DNA of 64,000 bases from Zea mays. Its lineage: Eukaryota; Streptophyta; Magnoliopsida; Poales; Poaceae. The position numbers and the translations under genes are program-made. Shown piece after piece: positions 10,604 through 23,499 of the stretch (the first letter of the stretch is position 1; each line of letters opens with the position of its first letter). The stretch spans positions 116,655,982 through 116,719,981 of the forward strand of contig NC_050097.1 of assembly GCF_902167145.1 (NCBI RefSeq), in the 5' to 3' direction. The notes beneath the pieces are model-generated. The model was not told the DNA's origin and searched no databases. It saw nothing but the letters and a program-made list of their open reading frames with translations.

Positions 10604-13541
10604 CAGAGTTTATGAAGCCACTATACCGGAAATCAAGGATATTCCGGTAGTATGCGAGTTTCCCGATGTCTTTCCAGAGGATTTGCCTGGATTGCCACCT
10701 GAAAGGGATGTAGAATTTGTAATTGAGTTGAAGCCCGGTACGGCTCCCATATCTTGAAGATCGTACCGAATGCCTCCTAATGAGTTGGCAGAATTGAAGA
10801 TTCAATTACAAGATCTACTTGAGAAAGGATTCATCCGGCCAAGCTCGTCGCCATGGGGTTGTCCAGCCATATTCGTCAAGAAGAAGGATCAAACTTTACG
10901 GATGTGTGTGGATTATCGACCTCTGAATGAGGTCACTATCAAGAACAAGTACCCTCTTCCGAGGATTGACATTTTATTTGATCAACTGACCGGGGCGAGG
11001 GTATTCTCCAAGATTGATCTCAGATCGGTCTATCATTAGATCCGTATTCAGCCCGAGGATATACCAAAGACCGCATTCACTACGCGGTATGGATTATTTG
11101 AATACCTGGTAATGTCTTTCAGATTGACAAATGCTCCTGCCCACTTCACGTATTTGATGAACTCGGTATTCATGCCCGAGTTGGACAAGTTTGTGGTGGT
11201 CTTCATTGACGATATTCTAATATATTCCAAGAATGAAGAGGAGCATGCTCAACATTTATGGATCGTGTTAACGCTCCTGAGAGAACATCAATTATATGCC
11301 AAGTTCAGCAAATGCGCGTTTTGGTTGGAGGAAATTCAGTTTCTGGGACATGTTCTATCTGCCAGGGGGATTGCGGTAGATCCCAGCAAAGTCAAGGACA
11401 TTTTGGAGTGGAAACCCCCAACCACTGTTCACCAAGTCCGAAGTTTCCTTGGACTGGCTGGATATTACCGTCGATTTATACCAGATTTTTCTAAGCTTGT
11501 GAAGCCAATCACAAGTTTATTGAAGAATGACAGTAAATTCAATTGGTCTTCCAAGTGTGATGAAGCTTTTGAACAATTGAAGACATTATTAACCACTGCT
11601 CCAATATTGGCTCAACCGGATATCACTAAGCCCTTTGATGTATATTGTGATGCATTAGGCAGTGGTCTCGGCTGTGTATTAATGCAAGAAGGCCGAGTAA
11701 TTGCGTATGCTTCAAGGCAGCTGCGCCGACATGAGGAGCATTACCCAACTCATGATCTGGAGCTAGCTGCTGTGGTTCATGCCCTGAAGATTTGGCGTCA
11801 TTATCTGCTGGGTAATATCTGTCACATTTATACAGATCATAAAAGCTTGAAGTATATCTTCACCCAGTAAAAATTGAATATGAGACAAAGGCGATGGCTT
11901 GAGCTTATTAAGGATTATGAACTGGAAATTCATTATCACCCAGGCAAGGCCAATGTGGTGGCAGATGCACTTAGCCGTAAGGTTTCCTGTCACTGTTTTA
12001 CGGTGAGAACCTCTGACAATACATTATGTCAGGAGATGGAGAAACTAAACCTGGGAATGGTCCAACAAGGAACCCTAAGTCAGCTAAAGCTTGAGTCAGT
12101 CATCTTGCAAAGGATAATTGATGCTCAAAGAAATAATGAGGGTATGAAACACATTCGTGAGAAGATAACGGCTAGAAAAGCCAAATGTTTCAAAGAAGAT
12201 GATCAAGGCATTATATGGTTTAATAACCGCATAGTGGTGCCAAAGAATGAAGAGGTCCGCCAACAAATTCTTGATGAAGCACATCTTAGTCGCTATTCTA
12301 TTCATCCCGGAAGCATTAAGATGTACCAAGACCTGAAACAACATTATTGGTGGACGAAAATGAAGATCGAGATTGCACGCTATGTGGCTAGATGTGATAC
12401 CTGCAGACGTGTCAAGGCCATACATTTGAAAGCTGCCGGTCCATTACAGTCTCTACCAATACCAACATGGAAATGGGAAGACATAAGTATGGACTTTATT
12501 GTGGGATTGCCCAGGACCGCAAAAGGGTATGACTCCATCTGGGTTATCATTGATCGACTCACAAAGATTGCCCACTTCTTACCTGTTAAGGCAAAGTATT
12601 CAGTGGCCACTTATGCAGCATTATACATTGCCCGTATTCTCAGTTTGCATGGTGTTCCAAAGACTATAGTGTCGGATCGTGGACCACAATTTGTATCCAA
12701 ATTCTGGGAAGAACTTCATAGATCATTGGGTACTAAATTGCTCCACAGTTCGGCCTATCATCCTCAAACAAGTGGATAGACTGAGAGGGTTAATCAAATA
12801 CTTGAAGATATGCTGCGGGCATGTGTTTTGGACTTCTCACAGAAATGGGATGAATGTTTGCCCTTGGCGGAGTTTTCATATAATAATAGCTATCAAGAAA
12901 GTATTAAGATGGCACCCTTCGAAGCTTTATATGGGCGACGATGTCGCACTCCGCTAAATTGGTCTGAACCTGGTGAAAGATACTTCTTCAGGCCTGATAT
13001 GGTGAAAGAGACCGAAGAAAAGGTTCAGAAAATAATTCATAATATGAAGAAAGCCCAAGCTCGTCAAAAGAGTTATGCAGACAAACGGTGAATGCCCTTG
13101 TATTTTCTTGAAGGGGACTATGTCTACCTGAAGGTTTCACCAATGAAGGGAGTATCGCGCTTCGGGGTTAAAGGGAAGCTTGCACCCAGGTACATTGGTC
13201 CTTTCCCTATACTTAGGCAATGTGGACCAGTGGCGTATCGACTTCAGCTCCTCGAAACCTTGTTTGCTGTACATAATGTGTCCCATGTGTCACAATTGAA
13301 GAAATGTCTTTGGGTTCCCGATCGAACCGTTGAAGTGACAGATGTTGTCCTTGAACCAGACTTGACATATTCCGAACATCCCATTCGGGTCTTGGATCAA
13401 AAGGACAGGGTTACCCGGAGAAAAACTCTCAAGTTTTATAAGATACAGTGGAACCAACATTCTGAGGAAGAGGCTACATGGGAAACTCAAGACTTTTTAG
13501 ATAAAAATTTCCTAGGCTTTTTAGCCTCATGTAATTTGTAA
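10604..13541 (+). pseudogene. RT-RNase H-integrase-chromodomain of Gypsy A
   Basis: One frame holds the rest of pol, with stops at 10755 (TGA), 11037 (TAG), 11871 (TAA), 12777 (TAG) and 13089 (TGA). [33 protein letters not shown], and the catalytic [12 protein letters not shown]. RNase [16 protein letters not shown] and [10 protein letters not shown]. Integrase: a zinc-binding segment with SIHPGSIKMY and CDTCRRVKA, DFIVGLP, VSDRGPQF and HPQTSG before the catalytic Glu. C-terminus: PIRVLDQKDRVTRR...EEEATWE, a chromodomain of the kind that steers integration to heterochromatin. Four stops (10755, 11037, 12777, 13089) read as CAG or CGA with C changed to T. The copy cannot make a functional polyprotein. 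Confidence 0.92.
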
Positions 13542-13679
13542 AGTGTGTATAGTTGTTGTAATAAAGGAGTGAACTCCACACCACCCCTGCCTTGTACCAG
13601 AAATAAGGAAATAAAAATGTGACACAGTTCCTTTTCCATTACTTACCCTAGGACTTTTAATCTCGGGACGAGATTCTTT

Positions 13680-13693
13680 TATGGGGGGAAGGA
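13680..13693 (+). other. Polypurine tract of Gypsy A
   Basis: TATGGGGGGAAGGA directly precedes the 3' LTR, as expected for the plus-strand primer. The stretch 13542-13679 between the pol stop and this tract is untranslated and holds nothing else I recognise. Confidence 0.8.
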
Positions 13694-16600
13694 TGTAACA
13701 CCCCTGGTGTTACTGCAACTAAAACTTGAGCATGACATCATAAACATTGGCATTGCATATGTTTGACACACCTAGAGTGCATTCACTAGGTAAAAATTTC
13801 AAACAAGTTGTATTGTTATAGCATTTTGCAAATAGAACCCTGGATAGGGAGCTTAGCCCTAAACAGGGATTAAAGTGGTAAAACCTAACCCAAGTGGAGA
13901 AAACCTAAAATTTTTAGGGGAATAGTCATAAAATGTTCCCAAGAATGAACTTGAATTACATTTATACCCCTGAGATATCCAAAAACCCCATTTGAACCCT
14001 GAAAACCCCTAAGTCCAAACCCTAAGGGCCTATGTGCAAAAACAGTGCACATTTGGACTAAAGTGTAAAAACTACAATGTTGAAGCATATAAAGTCACAT
14101 GGTTCACATTTGGGAAGATTTATAAGCCAAACCTTGAGTTTTGATTGATTTGCAAAAAAGACCCCAATTGAGAATTCACTCTAAGTCTGAATTTCAGAGT
14201 TGAGGGCTCAACTTTGGAGCCTTGTAACTTTCAAATTATAGAGTTTTTACCCTAGGGCACCACATCAAAGTTGTAGACTAAACAAAGGAGAACAACTTTG
14301 CTTAAGGTTGTGAGCATAGTTGTTAAGAATAATTTGGAGATAATTAAGCCCAAAGTCAGGCTGTCAGGCTGACTAGGTCTGAAAATCAGACTGTTAGATG
14401 GATGCCCTGAACTTCAAGCCCAATTTCAAACCAGATGCAGTGGCTTTTTGGGGCAACACCATATAGCAATATTGTAGATGGCATATTGCTCTACAACTTT
14501 GCTGCAGAGCTTGATGTGAGTTGTCATTAGGAATTGAGAGAAAATCATGCTCCAAGTCGCTCTGTCAGTCCATCTTATGAGAAATCGCCATGGTACAGTG
14601 CCTGCACTGGATCAAATCGCCAGCGTCAGAAAGATCTCGCCGCCGCCAACTCCCCGCCGTGATTCGTGCTGTCGCTGTTAAAATTCTCGCTCGAGGTGGA
14701 TGGATAACCTCTCGAGTAAAAGAATCTCTGCCGCCGGTGAGCTGGAGGTCACTCCGGTGACTCACCGTGGCTTCCCCTTCTGCTTTGCGGCTAGAGCGAT
14801 AGGCTCGCCGGTGAACCGCCACCTCTCGGCCTTGTGCCGCGTGGCTCTGCCTTTCCACTGCGTCGCTGTGACTCCCTACCGCTGTCTCATCAACGCCGGT
14901 GAGGTTGCCACGACGGAGGACACGAATTCACGACGTCGAAATTCTTCTTCATCTCCGGCCGCCCGCGTTGTTCGATCAAATTGAATGCCACCGTCGAAGC
15001 CTCCTATAAATTGAGCCCACAGCGAGCTTCGCAACATCATCACCCACCCAGCCACCGCGTATTGCTAGCAATCGTTCGCCCGAGCTCGCGAATTTTGAAT
15101 TCGCCCCAAATCAGTTCTCCGCCACCCCGAAACGAACTTCACCGCGGCCAGCCCTTTCCCGGTCATTTCATCCTCCTCTCTCCCTCGTTTAAGCTTTCTC
15201 TTACATCTACGATGCTTGTGACCCACGCAATTGGGCTAGGAACCCTCTGGTCGCCGGGAACACGACTGTCTTGCTGCGATGCTCACGGTCACCGTGGCCC
15301 GAGCAAACCAATAGGCCATAGATGAAATTGGGTTGGGGGAAATGGTCGGGGTGGATCCAATTGCGTGTCAGCCGCTCAGAGACCCTAGTCATTGCCCCAT
15401 TCGGCCGGTACAGGTGCTCGCCGGAGCTTCCCCGCGCTCGACGCCGTCGTGGACTTCACCCTGCGAAGAATTAGAAACCAGAGGGCTTATGTGTAAACCG
15501 TCAGTGACTCATGCAATAGTGTGTGAACCCCTGTCGGAATAATCAGTAAGCCAGGGCCCTTTCTATAAAGATGCTAGCGCGGGCGCGCGCGTGCGATTCC
15601 GTGCGGAATTGGGCCGCCTGGACTGAAACCAGCCCATTACAGTTTGAACTTTTTCCTTTTCTTTTTCAGTAGAACTTTAGAAATCCATAAAAAATTGTAG
15701 AAAAATCCTAAAATTGTCAAACCAATTTTTCTAGACTTCTTATTTTCCATAGAATTTAATAAAAATAGTTGACTGATTTTTAGAATAAATAAGGAATTTT
15801 AAGGCATTTAAAGTAGTTTAAAGCATTAGTTCTGGATTTTTAGAAAACATATGGTAATTCCAAAAATGATCAAACTTTTTATATGAGTCTTACACATTAT
15901 TTAGAAGCCATGGGTAGAGTTTGGTTTGATTTGGACCTTGTTTGATAACTAGAACCCAAAACCCCCACCCCTGCCTTGTGAACTCCTTTACTGACTCCGG
16001 AAACCCTAAGTTCTCGGAGTTCCGTGAAGGAAAATTGTATTCAAGACCTTAGATAATAAATTCTTATTATCTTTGCATTCTCATGAGCATTACATGGCAT
16101 TCATTCTTATATACATATATATGGTTATGTTTAGAAAATGAAGAAGAGATCGAAGTGACCGAAGAGAAGACACCACCACCTTTGGAATCTCAGGCAGGGA
16201 CTAGTCTCTACTTTGACATCTGCGGGCCTGAGCCTGACTCACCTACTAACGAAGGTAAGCCACGGTGCATTTGCCACCTCCCTTGATGTTTTTAAATCTT
16301 TTTCACTTACTTGCTGCATTAAGTAATAGGAGTTGATTACTAAAACAATTCCTGCATCACCTTCCTTGAACTTGATTACCTTCCTTGAAACCCTTTTTTT
16401 ACAAAAGGTTTTACTACGCTTAGTATTGCTCTAGCACAACAAAAGGTTTTGTTTTACAAAAGATGATTGGCAATGTGGGAAGGATGTTTTTGAAAATAAA
16501 ACTTGATGGTGGATCCATCATTGCCATGATGGGCTCAACATCCGGAAAAGATGTACCTCTGTCAGGTACCAAGTTTTTGGGATTAAATGTTTAAGCTAAG

Positions 16601-17728
16601 ACCGGGCGGGTGACTTGCACGAGAAGAGAGTCTCGGTGTAGTGTCTCTGTCTGAGTCGATTAAGGACCGTGTCGATGTAGGCTTGCTGACCGAGGACCCT
16701 TTAACTGGTCACATCCCTCGTCATGGGTAAGCCTTGCCTCGGGCAGACTAAGGCCATAATAAGATAACACGAAATGGGCGTGGAGCGGTGGCGAGAGTAG
16801 TGTGTACCCTCCGTGGCAAGAAGCTGGACGGTGGTGTATCTGTGCTCTCGGTTTGCGTGAACCTGATCTGGTCTTAAGAACCCCGGTGGCGGGTTGACAT
16901 ATGCAAGGGTTAAGTGCTACATATGTCGTGTGATTGGAGATCATCAACTGAGTATAATCGATTCGGATCGCCGTACCTTCGCGATTATGAAGACTTGGTC
17001 ACTGCCCTATACATAGAACTCCAGTAAAGATGAAGGACTGATTAAGAACTTGGCTAGTTCAGGATAAGTGTTTGAACTAGGTTAGCAAGAACTCTAGATA
17101 TAGGTAAGTTACCTAACTTGACAATAAAACTGGATTTTTAAGGATCCACTCTTAGTAAAGCATTTATGCAAAACAGAGTCTTTGATCTTGAGATACCTTA
17201 CCTTGACTCCCTTATAACCAGCATACCCTTGAGAGTCTTTTCTTTAGTCGGGTAAGACTTGCTGAGTAATTCCATACTCAGGGTTTATTCCCTCGTTGTT
17301 TTTAGGTGAGGAGGCAACAAATTTTTGTTGCTTTTGTACCAAGGTGGTTCCAAATGAAGAAAAACAAGAGTGAAGCTGCGGGAGGACATGGTCCTCCATA
17401 AGAAACTTTTATGTAAGAACTTATCGGGAGGAGTTTTTGCCTCCCTTGGTATTGTAATAATACTACTCAGCACTCGTTTTATAACTCTGGTCTGTAATAA
17501 GTAACTTGATCTTACTTTTTAAATAAATGTAAGTTTATGTAATCACTTCCGCATTGCTATATCTTCGATGTTCTGTAATGTCTGCAAGACAGGTGAAACG
17601 TTCCTGGAAAGGTAAGGAAGAAGATACCCAACTTGCCAAGTGATTCAGGAACATCTACAGGGTTGTCTAATGTGTGTTGGACAAGGACAACTGTAGGTGG
17701 GCCTAATGACTTGGGAGGTTCCGTCACA
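13694..17728 (+). repeat. 3' LTR of Gypsy A
   Basis: 4035-bp match to 4037-8072 with the same termini. It carries the same candidate TATA box (15005-15011) and the same spurious small ORFs. Confidence 0.95.
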
Positions 17729-17733
17729 GTCCG

Positions 17734-18080
17734 ATCATGTCCAGCCCCCAGCATGCGAACGACCATGTTACAGGAATGGTTTATAGCTGCTGTGCGGGTA
17801 AGTGTTGTTGCTTTGATAAGAATTGGCAAGTTTCACACATCTGGACTAACTCGGCAGCATCGCTCTTTGCTGTTGGCCAATAGAAACTAGATCTGAAAGC
17901 TTTTCCGACCAGAGTCCTGGATGCTGCATGTACTCCGCACTGCCCTGCATGGATTTCATCTAACAGTTGCTTCCCAATAGCCGAGTGAATGCACTTCATG
18001 AGGACTTCTGCCACACCTCTCCTGTACAGTATGCCCCCTATGAGGGTGTAGTGGGCCGACTGCCTCGCAATGCATTCCAC
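17734..18080 (-). pseudogene. Tat integrase N-terminal zinc domain and start of core
   Basis: Leftward continuation of Tat pol. Visible are DEIHAGQCGVHAASRTLVGK (zinc-binding His pair), SSFYWPTAKSDA and CETCQFLSKQ (zinc-binding Cys pair), then, next to Gypsy A, the GLDMIG that leads into the core at 4036. It lies in a different frame from gag, so indels separate them. Confidence 0.85.
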
Positions 18081-18680
18081 TGAAGCCTTATCATCCGGTT
18101 CTTCTTCATTTTTTAATTTTTATGTACCTGATGATAGGCTCTCTCCCGTCATTGGGGTCTGACTCTGGTTGGCCCAGGGTGTTCCATTCTTCCACTTGAC
18201 TTGAGAGGATGCTTGGTTGTGATATTTCTTGGACGAAGATCCAGGGTGGAGCCTAGGCCCGACTGGATCCCAGCTTTGACAACGCATCTGCTACTGCGTT
18301 GCGGTCTCTTTCCACGTGATGGAACTCCAATCCTTCGAATTTGTCCTCCAGTTTTCGCACAGCGGCACAGTACTTGCCCATGGAATCAGTCGAGCAATTC
18401 TAGTCTTCGTTTATCTGGCTTATGACTACTAGCGAATCTCCATATACCATAAGCTTCTTAATGCTGAGTGATACGGCGATGCTTAGCCCTGTGGATCAGT
18501 GCTTCATACTCTCCTGCATTATTTGATGCTGGAAATAGTAGCTGGAGTGCATACTTGAGTTGTTCACCTCCAGGAGCAATAAAGAGAATCCCTGCACCCG
18601 CTCCTTGCAGCTTCAACGAGCCATCAAAGTACATTCTCCATACTTAGATAATCTCTGGGTGGTCTGGGACTTGGTGCTCG
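18081..18680 (-). pseudogene. Second, archaeal-type RNase H of the Tat element
   Basis: Read on the minus strand, this stretch gives YFDGSLKLQGAGAGIL, NNAGEYEAL, YGDSLVV and NAVADALSKL, the four acidic-residue segments of an RNase HI fold (Asp, Glu, Asp, Asp). It comes after the usual Gypsy RNase H and before integrase. An extra RNase H of this kind (aRNH) is a known hallmark of Tat elements. Frameshifts and a stop break it. Confidence 0.75.
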
Positions 18681-19005
18681 GTCAACTCTGATACGAAGTC
18701 AACCAGTGCTTGCGTCTTTACTGCCGTGCGAGGTCGGAACTCTATGTCGTGAGCTCCCAGCTCGCATGCCCACTTGGCTATCCTTCCAATAGCTTTTTTT
18801 GTTGTGGAGAATGTCCCCTATTGGAAATCCTATGACTACTATGACTTTGTGGTCGTCAAAGTAGTGTCAGAGCTTGCGAGCGGTTAGAAGTACCGCATAC
18901 AACAACTTTTGGACATGAGGATACCTTATCTTTGAGGGCCCGAGGACTTCACTGATGAAGTAGACTGGATGCTGCACCGGGTACGCATGTCCTTCCTCTA
19001 CCCGC
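18681..19005 (-). pseudogene. Gypsy RNase H of the Tat element
   Basis: Degenerate minus-strand segment between RT and the second RNase H. Recognisable pieces include VVERVEEGHAYPVQHPVYF and KLLYAVLLTARKL, then HYFDDHKVIVV, which match the order of Tat RNase H domains. Several frame changes make it non-functional. Confidence 0.65.
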
Positions 19006-20127
19006 TCAACTACTAACGTGGTGCTTACCACGTGAGTGTGTAGGAGATGTATAACAACAAATCTTCTGCCAATTGATTCGGCGTGGTGGCTTGAGTACTG
19101 GTGGTGTAGTCAGGAATTTCTTCAGTGCCTCCAGAGCTTCCTGCGCCTTTGTGGTCCACTGAAACTTGTCCACCTTTTTGAGTAATTTGTAGAACGACAT
19201 ACCTTTCTCCCCCAGTCTTGATATGAACCTGCTCAAAGATGCCATGCATTTAGTAAGCCTCTGTACCTTTTTCTGTGATCGTGGCGCTTCCATTCTCATG
19301 ATGGCCTCGATCTTTTCTAGATTAGCTTCAATTCCTCGGTGGCTGACAATGAATCCGAGTAACTTTCCAGTCGGTACTCCGAAAACACACTTTTCTGGGT
19401 TGAGCTTCCACCGGTAGCACCTCAAGTTGTTGAAGACCAGCTGCAAATCTTTAATGAAGTTTTCTGAGTTTTCTATTTTGATCACCACATCATCGACATA
19501 GGCTTCCACTCGCTTGCCCTAGTGGTCGGCTAAGCATGTTTGAATGGCTCTTTGGTAAATTGCTCCCGCGTTCTTCAGGCCGAACGACATGGAGGTATAG
19601 CAGAAAGCTCCAAATGGGGTGATGAAAGCAGTCTTCTTCTCATCTTCTTTTGCCAAGCTCATCTAATGGTATCTAGAATAACAGTCTAGGAAGGACATCA
19701 TAGAACAGCCAGCAGTCGAGTCAACTACCTGATTTATTCTAGGGAGCCCGAAGGGATCCTTTGGACAATGCTTGTTGAGATCAGTATAGTCGACGCACGT
19801 GCGCCAATCCACTTTATTATTTTTTAGTACAAGAACAGGATTTGCTAGCCACTCAGGATGCAGCACCTCCCTAATGAACCCTACAGCCACTAAGCGAGCT
19901 AACTCGGCACGAATAGCTTCTCTTTTGTTAGGCGTGAAACGACGCAACTTCTGTCGAATTGGCCTTGCTTGAGGATAGACCTTCAATTTGTGCTTGGCTA
20001 GTTCTCTCGGGACTCCCGGCATATCCGCAGGTTGCCATGCGAATACGATTATCTTGCAGGAACCAGACGAGCGCGCTTTCCTATTTATCGTCAAGGCTGG
20101 GACTGATGATGGCAGTCTTGCGCTCAT
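19006..20127 (-). pseudogene. Reverse transcriptase of the Tat element
   Basis: RNA-directed DNA polymerase domain in two open stretches. The N-terminal half (19663-20127) has ARPIRQKLRRFTPNKREAI, GFIREVLHPEWLANPV, WRTCVDYTDLNKHCPKD and MMSFLDCYSRYH. The C-terminal half (19006-19509) has the catalytic EAYVDDVVIK and GKLLGFIVSHRGIEAN. A stop near 19519-19521 and a gap between the halves break the gene. The upstream half is in the same frame as gag. Confidence 0.9.
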
Positions 20128-20805
20128 CGATGAATCCCAAGTTGATCCTTTTAGTCTCTTTAGTCGGCCGTATAGAGGTCACGACTTGAGCTTCGTTAGT
20201 GGGTATTGTGAGGTCTTCCTCCGGCTTGATGTCAGCCCGCATGGGGGGAGCTGTCGGGGGCCCAACGGTGAGGGTCGTTTGGATGGCTCCCCGATAGCAC
20301 TTCGCGGCGCCTTGGAAGTCAGCGCGCATGGTGATGATTCCTTGAGGTCCCGCTATCTTCAACATCATGTATGAGTAGTGCGGAATGGCCATGAATTTCG
20401 CCAGTCCTGGTCTGCCGATGATGGCGTTATATCCGCAGTGGAAACATGCCACCTCGAACCTCAGGAACTCGGTTCTGTAGTTCTCCGGAGTCCCGAAGGT
20501 GATGGGCATGTAGATGTGCCCGAGTGGGTACTCCCTTTCGGTCGACACGATGCCGAAGAAAGGAGCATCTGACTTAGTGAGGTCTTTGAGTGCGACCCCA
20601 AGGCTCGAAACGTTCGGGGGAAGGTAACATTAATGCTACTTCCCCCGTCCACTAGTACTTTCTTTACCCTGCTCTCTCGGACCACCGGATCAACAAGGAG
20701 CGGGTACTTGCCGTGATGGTCAAAGTTGAGCCACTGGTCCGCTCGGCTGAAGGTTATTGCGTACTCCGACCACCGATAAGGAGCCGGGGCACTGGTGGTT
20801 GCCAC
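20128..20805 (-). pseudogene. Aspartic protease region of the Tat element
   Basis: Contains KKVLVDGGSSINV, the Tat version of the retroviral protease active site, and downstream YNAIIGRPGLAKFMAIPHY. The first part (20550-20805) is in the gag frame, the second (20128-20548) in another, so there is a frameshift close to 20550. A linker rich in Pro/Glu/Thr leads into RT. Confidence 0.85.
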
Positions 20806-22707
20806 TAGGACCTGCCGGTCATTGAGCTTCTATTGTGTTCTGCTCTCCTGCGACCCGTGTCCTCCAAAGATGACGTTGACCTCCCTGTCAACGCGTGGGA
20901 ATGCTCCACCCCCTCCCCCTTCTGGCTGTTGAGGCTGCCTGGGCTCGCCGAGGCCTCCTTGTGGTGGGGGATGTGGTAGAGGCTGGAACGGTCGGCCATT
21001 CCCAACGGAATGCTTGAAGTCCCTGCAGTTCCATAGGGTGTGGCGCATGTACTTGTGGTATGGGCACTGGGCGTCGAGGATGTCATCCAGTTTTCGCTTG
21101 CCTCCACGAGGTGCCCCTCGGGCACGAGTGATGGGTGGTCCGGCGGCGTGGACCTCCTCACGAGGCCTCTTCTCCCAACGCCTATCGGGTTGCTGGTTCA
21201 CATCGCGTCGGGGCACCGGTGGTGTAGGTTTCGTTCCTCCGATGAGGTCCTAGGCCCGCTCGTCAGCGGTGATGTAGAGGTCTGCTTCTCGAAACAGTTG
21301 TTCGGAGGTGGTCGGCGCTTTTTGCAGTATGGCTCGGACGAAGGCCGAGTCATTGGACCCTCGATAGAAATCTTCAATCACCGCTGCCTCAGTGACTTCG
21401 AGGATATGATTTCTCATGGTCTGAAACCTCTTGAGGTATTATCGAAGTGTTTCATCCCCCTGGCGCTTGATGGATTTGAAGTCCCATGGTTGCGCCGGCT
21501 TATCGGAGAGGGACTGGAAGTTAGCGATGAAACGTCGACTGAAGTCGCTCCAATCGTCGATGCAGTGTCGTGGCAGATGTCGTAGCCATTGTAATGCATC
21601 TTGCCCGAGGACAATGGGAAAATACGCCGTCATCACATCTTCTGTTGCTCCAGCAGCCCGGGCAGCGGTCGTATAGACGGCTAACCAGCCCCTCGGGTCC
21701 TGCTTAGGCTCATACTTGTCGATGTTGGAGACCTTGAAGTTAGGGGGCCACTGGATGGCTCGGAGACGCGGAGTAAGCGCGGATACTCCGCATGTGTCTT
21801 CTTGTCGTCGTTCATGGTGTCGGTCCCAGGGAGGGGAGTCGGTGATGTGTTGTCTCGACCATCCCCAGATTGGACCACTAGTTGAGGCTGTAGCCGACTC
21901 AACTCGGGTGGCGTGACTTCGAGACGAGACGTCGTGGTCCCGGTCATACTCCTCCCGGCGCCTTATCTCATTTTTGTGTCGTCGGTTGCACGAAGCATTG
22001 ATGGAGCTCCGCGCGTCCCGCCGACTGTTGATGGTGTTTCGCAGGTCGCTCGGGGGATGAGCGATGGGTAGAAGGTGATTAGCCGCTCGAGTAAGCAGCC
22101 GCCGATAGCCTTCAGCATCCGGAGTCCGCGGGAGGCCATCAGCTATCTGAGCCAGTACTCCTCCGACTTCGCTTGGCGTGTTCATTGCGCGAGCGAAGTC
22201 AGGGTTTAGGTTTCAAGCAAAGAGAGGATTCTCTCGTCGTAACCTTGCGCCCTGCTTGGCTTGTTCTTGTTCTCGGCCTTGAGCTTGTCAGCGGTCACGT
22301 CGGCGAGAATTCTGCCTTTCTCGGTGCATGCGCTCATCGGGGGTTTCCCCCGCTTCTGAAACTTCATCCTGGGATACGGGTTGTGCTGGATCCTGCTCCC
22401 CAGCTTCGTGATGTCGCCGAATATTCTGGCGTCTGTTCCTTCGTCGCCGGGCTTCTCGCTGGGGAGGTTCTTCCCCTTGCATGGTCGGCTCGTCGTCGGA
22501 GATGGGAGACGACTTCAACCTTCCTCCGATGAAGAGGATGTTGGGGTAGAAAGGAGTGGTTGTGATGGCGAGTTCCTTTCCGTCCTCCTTTGAGGGCGAA
22601 GGTGTCGGAAGGATAACTCGGCGGAGCTCTGTCCCTTTTCTAGGAACGCTTGCTTCTTTCTTTCTTGTAATCTGTGTCCACTCCTTTGTGGGTGAAGTGG
22701 GCAACAA
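20806..22707 (-). pseudogene. Gag of the Tat element
   Basis: Structural polyprotein reading in one frame from an ATG at 22707 to the protease, with in-frame stops near 22288, 22218, 21436, 21250 and 20829. An Arg-rich N-terminal half is followed by the gag core (NFKVSNIDKYEPKQDPRGWL, ALQWLRHLP, WSDFSRRF) and an atypical zinc-binding segment CPYHKYMRHTLWNC. Four of the five stops look like CGA or CAG with C changed to T. The true start could lie a little upstream. Confidence 0.85.
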
Positions 22708-22997
22708 AGTTCTTTGGGCAGGTGAATTCCCAATCTCCGGCTTGCAAGAAGTAGCCTTCGCCTAAGGCACAGGAGGTTGTGCTATCTGTTGTCTTGTTCC
22801 GGCTTTCCTAGAGATTTCCGAAGTAAACTTCTTCCCCGGTAGATCTGCTATGCGGTGCAGAATTCCATTCTCGTCTGCTACGGACGAGATGGTCCCAAAG
22901 CAGAACATGGATCCAGGGCGACGAGCGATCTTGCACTGGGAAGTAACGGCCATTGAGCTAGCTTGGATCAACAACACACCCCCTACCTGGCACGCCA
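22708..22997 (-). other. Tat 5' leader and primer-binding site
   Basis: Untranslated leader between LTR and gag. On the minus strand TGGCGTGCCAGGTAGGG (plus 22981-22997) has the TGGCG... form of plant Gypsy primer sites that do not use initiator tRNA-Met. Which tRNA is used cannot be told from sequence alone. Confidence 0.65.
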
Positions 22998-23499
22998 GAT
23001 ATCGGTGTTTGGAGCCCGACCGCACACCTGAGGTTACCTCTCGCGGTGCTTTTGGGTAGGACGGTGTTGTTGATTGTAACTCAATGGTTCATGCGGGATG
23101 CACGAGAGACGACAGACAATTTTCTACAGGTTCGGGCCATTTAGAGAGGCGTAATACCCTACTTCCTGGTGTGGATCTTTATGTGGGGGGTTACAAGAGG
23201 AGTCTCCAGAATGGAGAGAAACTAGTGAAATGGGTTGGTGATCGATCATGAAATGATGGGGTACCTCCTAGGCCTTATATATTCGACCGTGGGGCACTAC
23301 ATGTGTATGTGATGATGGTATGTTCCTAAACAATAGTGAACCGACTGAACTAATCTTTCTATAATCTTACCGACTTATCCCTAATCCGCCTTGATATTCA
23401 AGGGAGCTGCACGTGGGAAAGTCAGGTGGGCGTTGTGGATAGTGCTTAAGTCCAACAAGTTGCTTGGGCCTGAGTCTGCTTCTTTCTCGTGTCGGTCCA
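22998..23499 (-). repeat. Tat 5' LTR, inner part
   Basis: The inner ~0.5 kb of the Tat LTR, next to the primer site and ending at the Gypsy B insertion. With 33939-34054 it totals about 0.62 kb, a usual size for Grande/Cinful-type LTRs. The precise LTR/primer-site boundary is uncertain by up to about 12 bp. Confidence 0.75.

Larger units (their letters stand above)
4037..17728 (+). mobile_element. Gypsy A: chromovirus with 4-kb LTRs, inserted in Tat integrase
   Basis: Complete plus-strand element: LTRs 4037-8072 and 13694-17728, both TGTAACACCC...CCGTCACA. Flanking 5-bp target duplication is GTCTG (4032-4036) and GTCCG (17729-17733), one mismatch. Internal order is primer site, extra ORF, gag, protease, RT, RNase H, integrase, chromodomain, polypurine tract. 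The order and the C-terminal chromodomain place it with chromoviruses, probably the Tekay/Del clade; the extra ORF before gag recalls rice RIRE3/RIRE8, from memory. The LTRs differ only by scattered changes, so it is much younger than its Tat host, but pol has several stops. Confidence 0.95.

Noticed and set aside
20830..21585. Plus-strand open frames of 79-181 residues opposite Tat gag
   Set aside because: Shadow frames of the GC-rich minus-strand gag; no independent motif.
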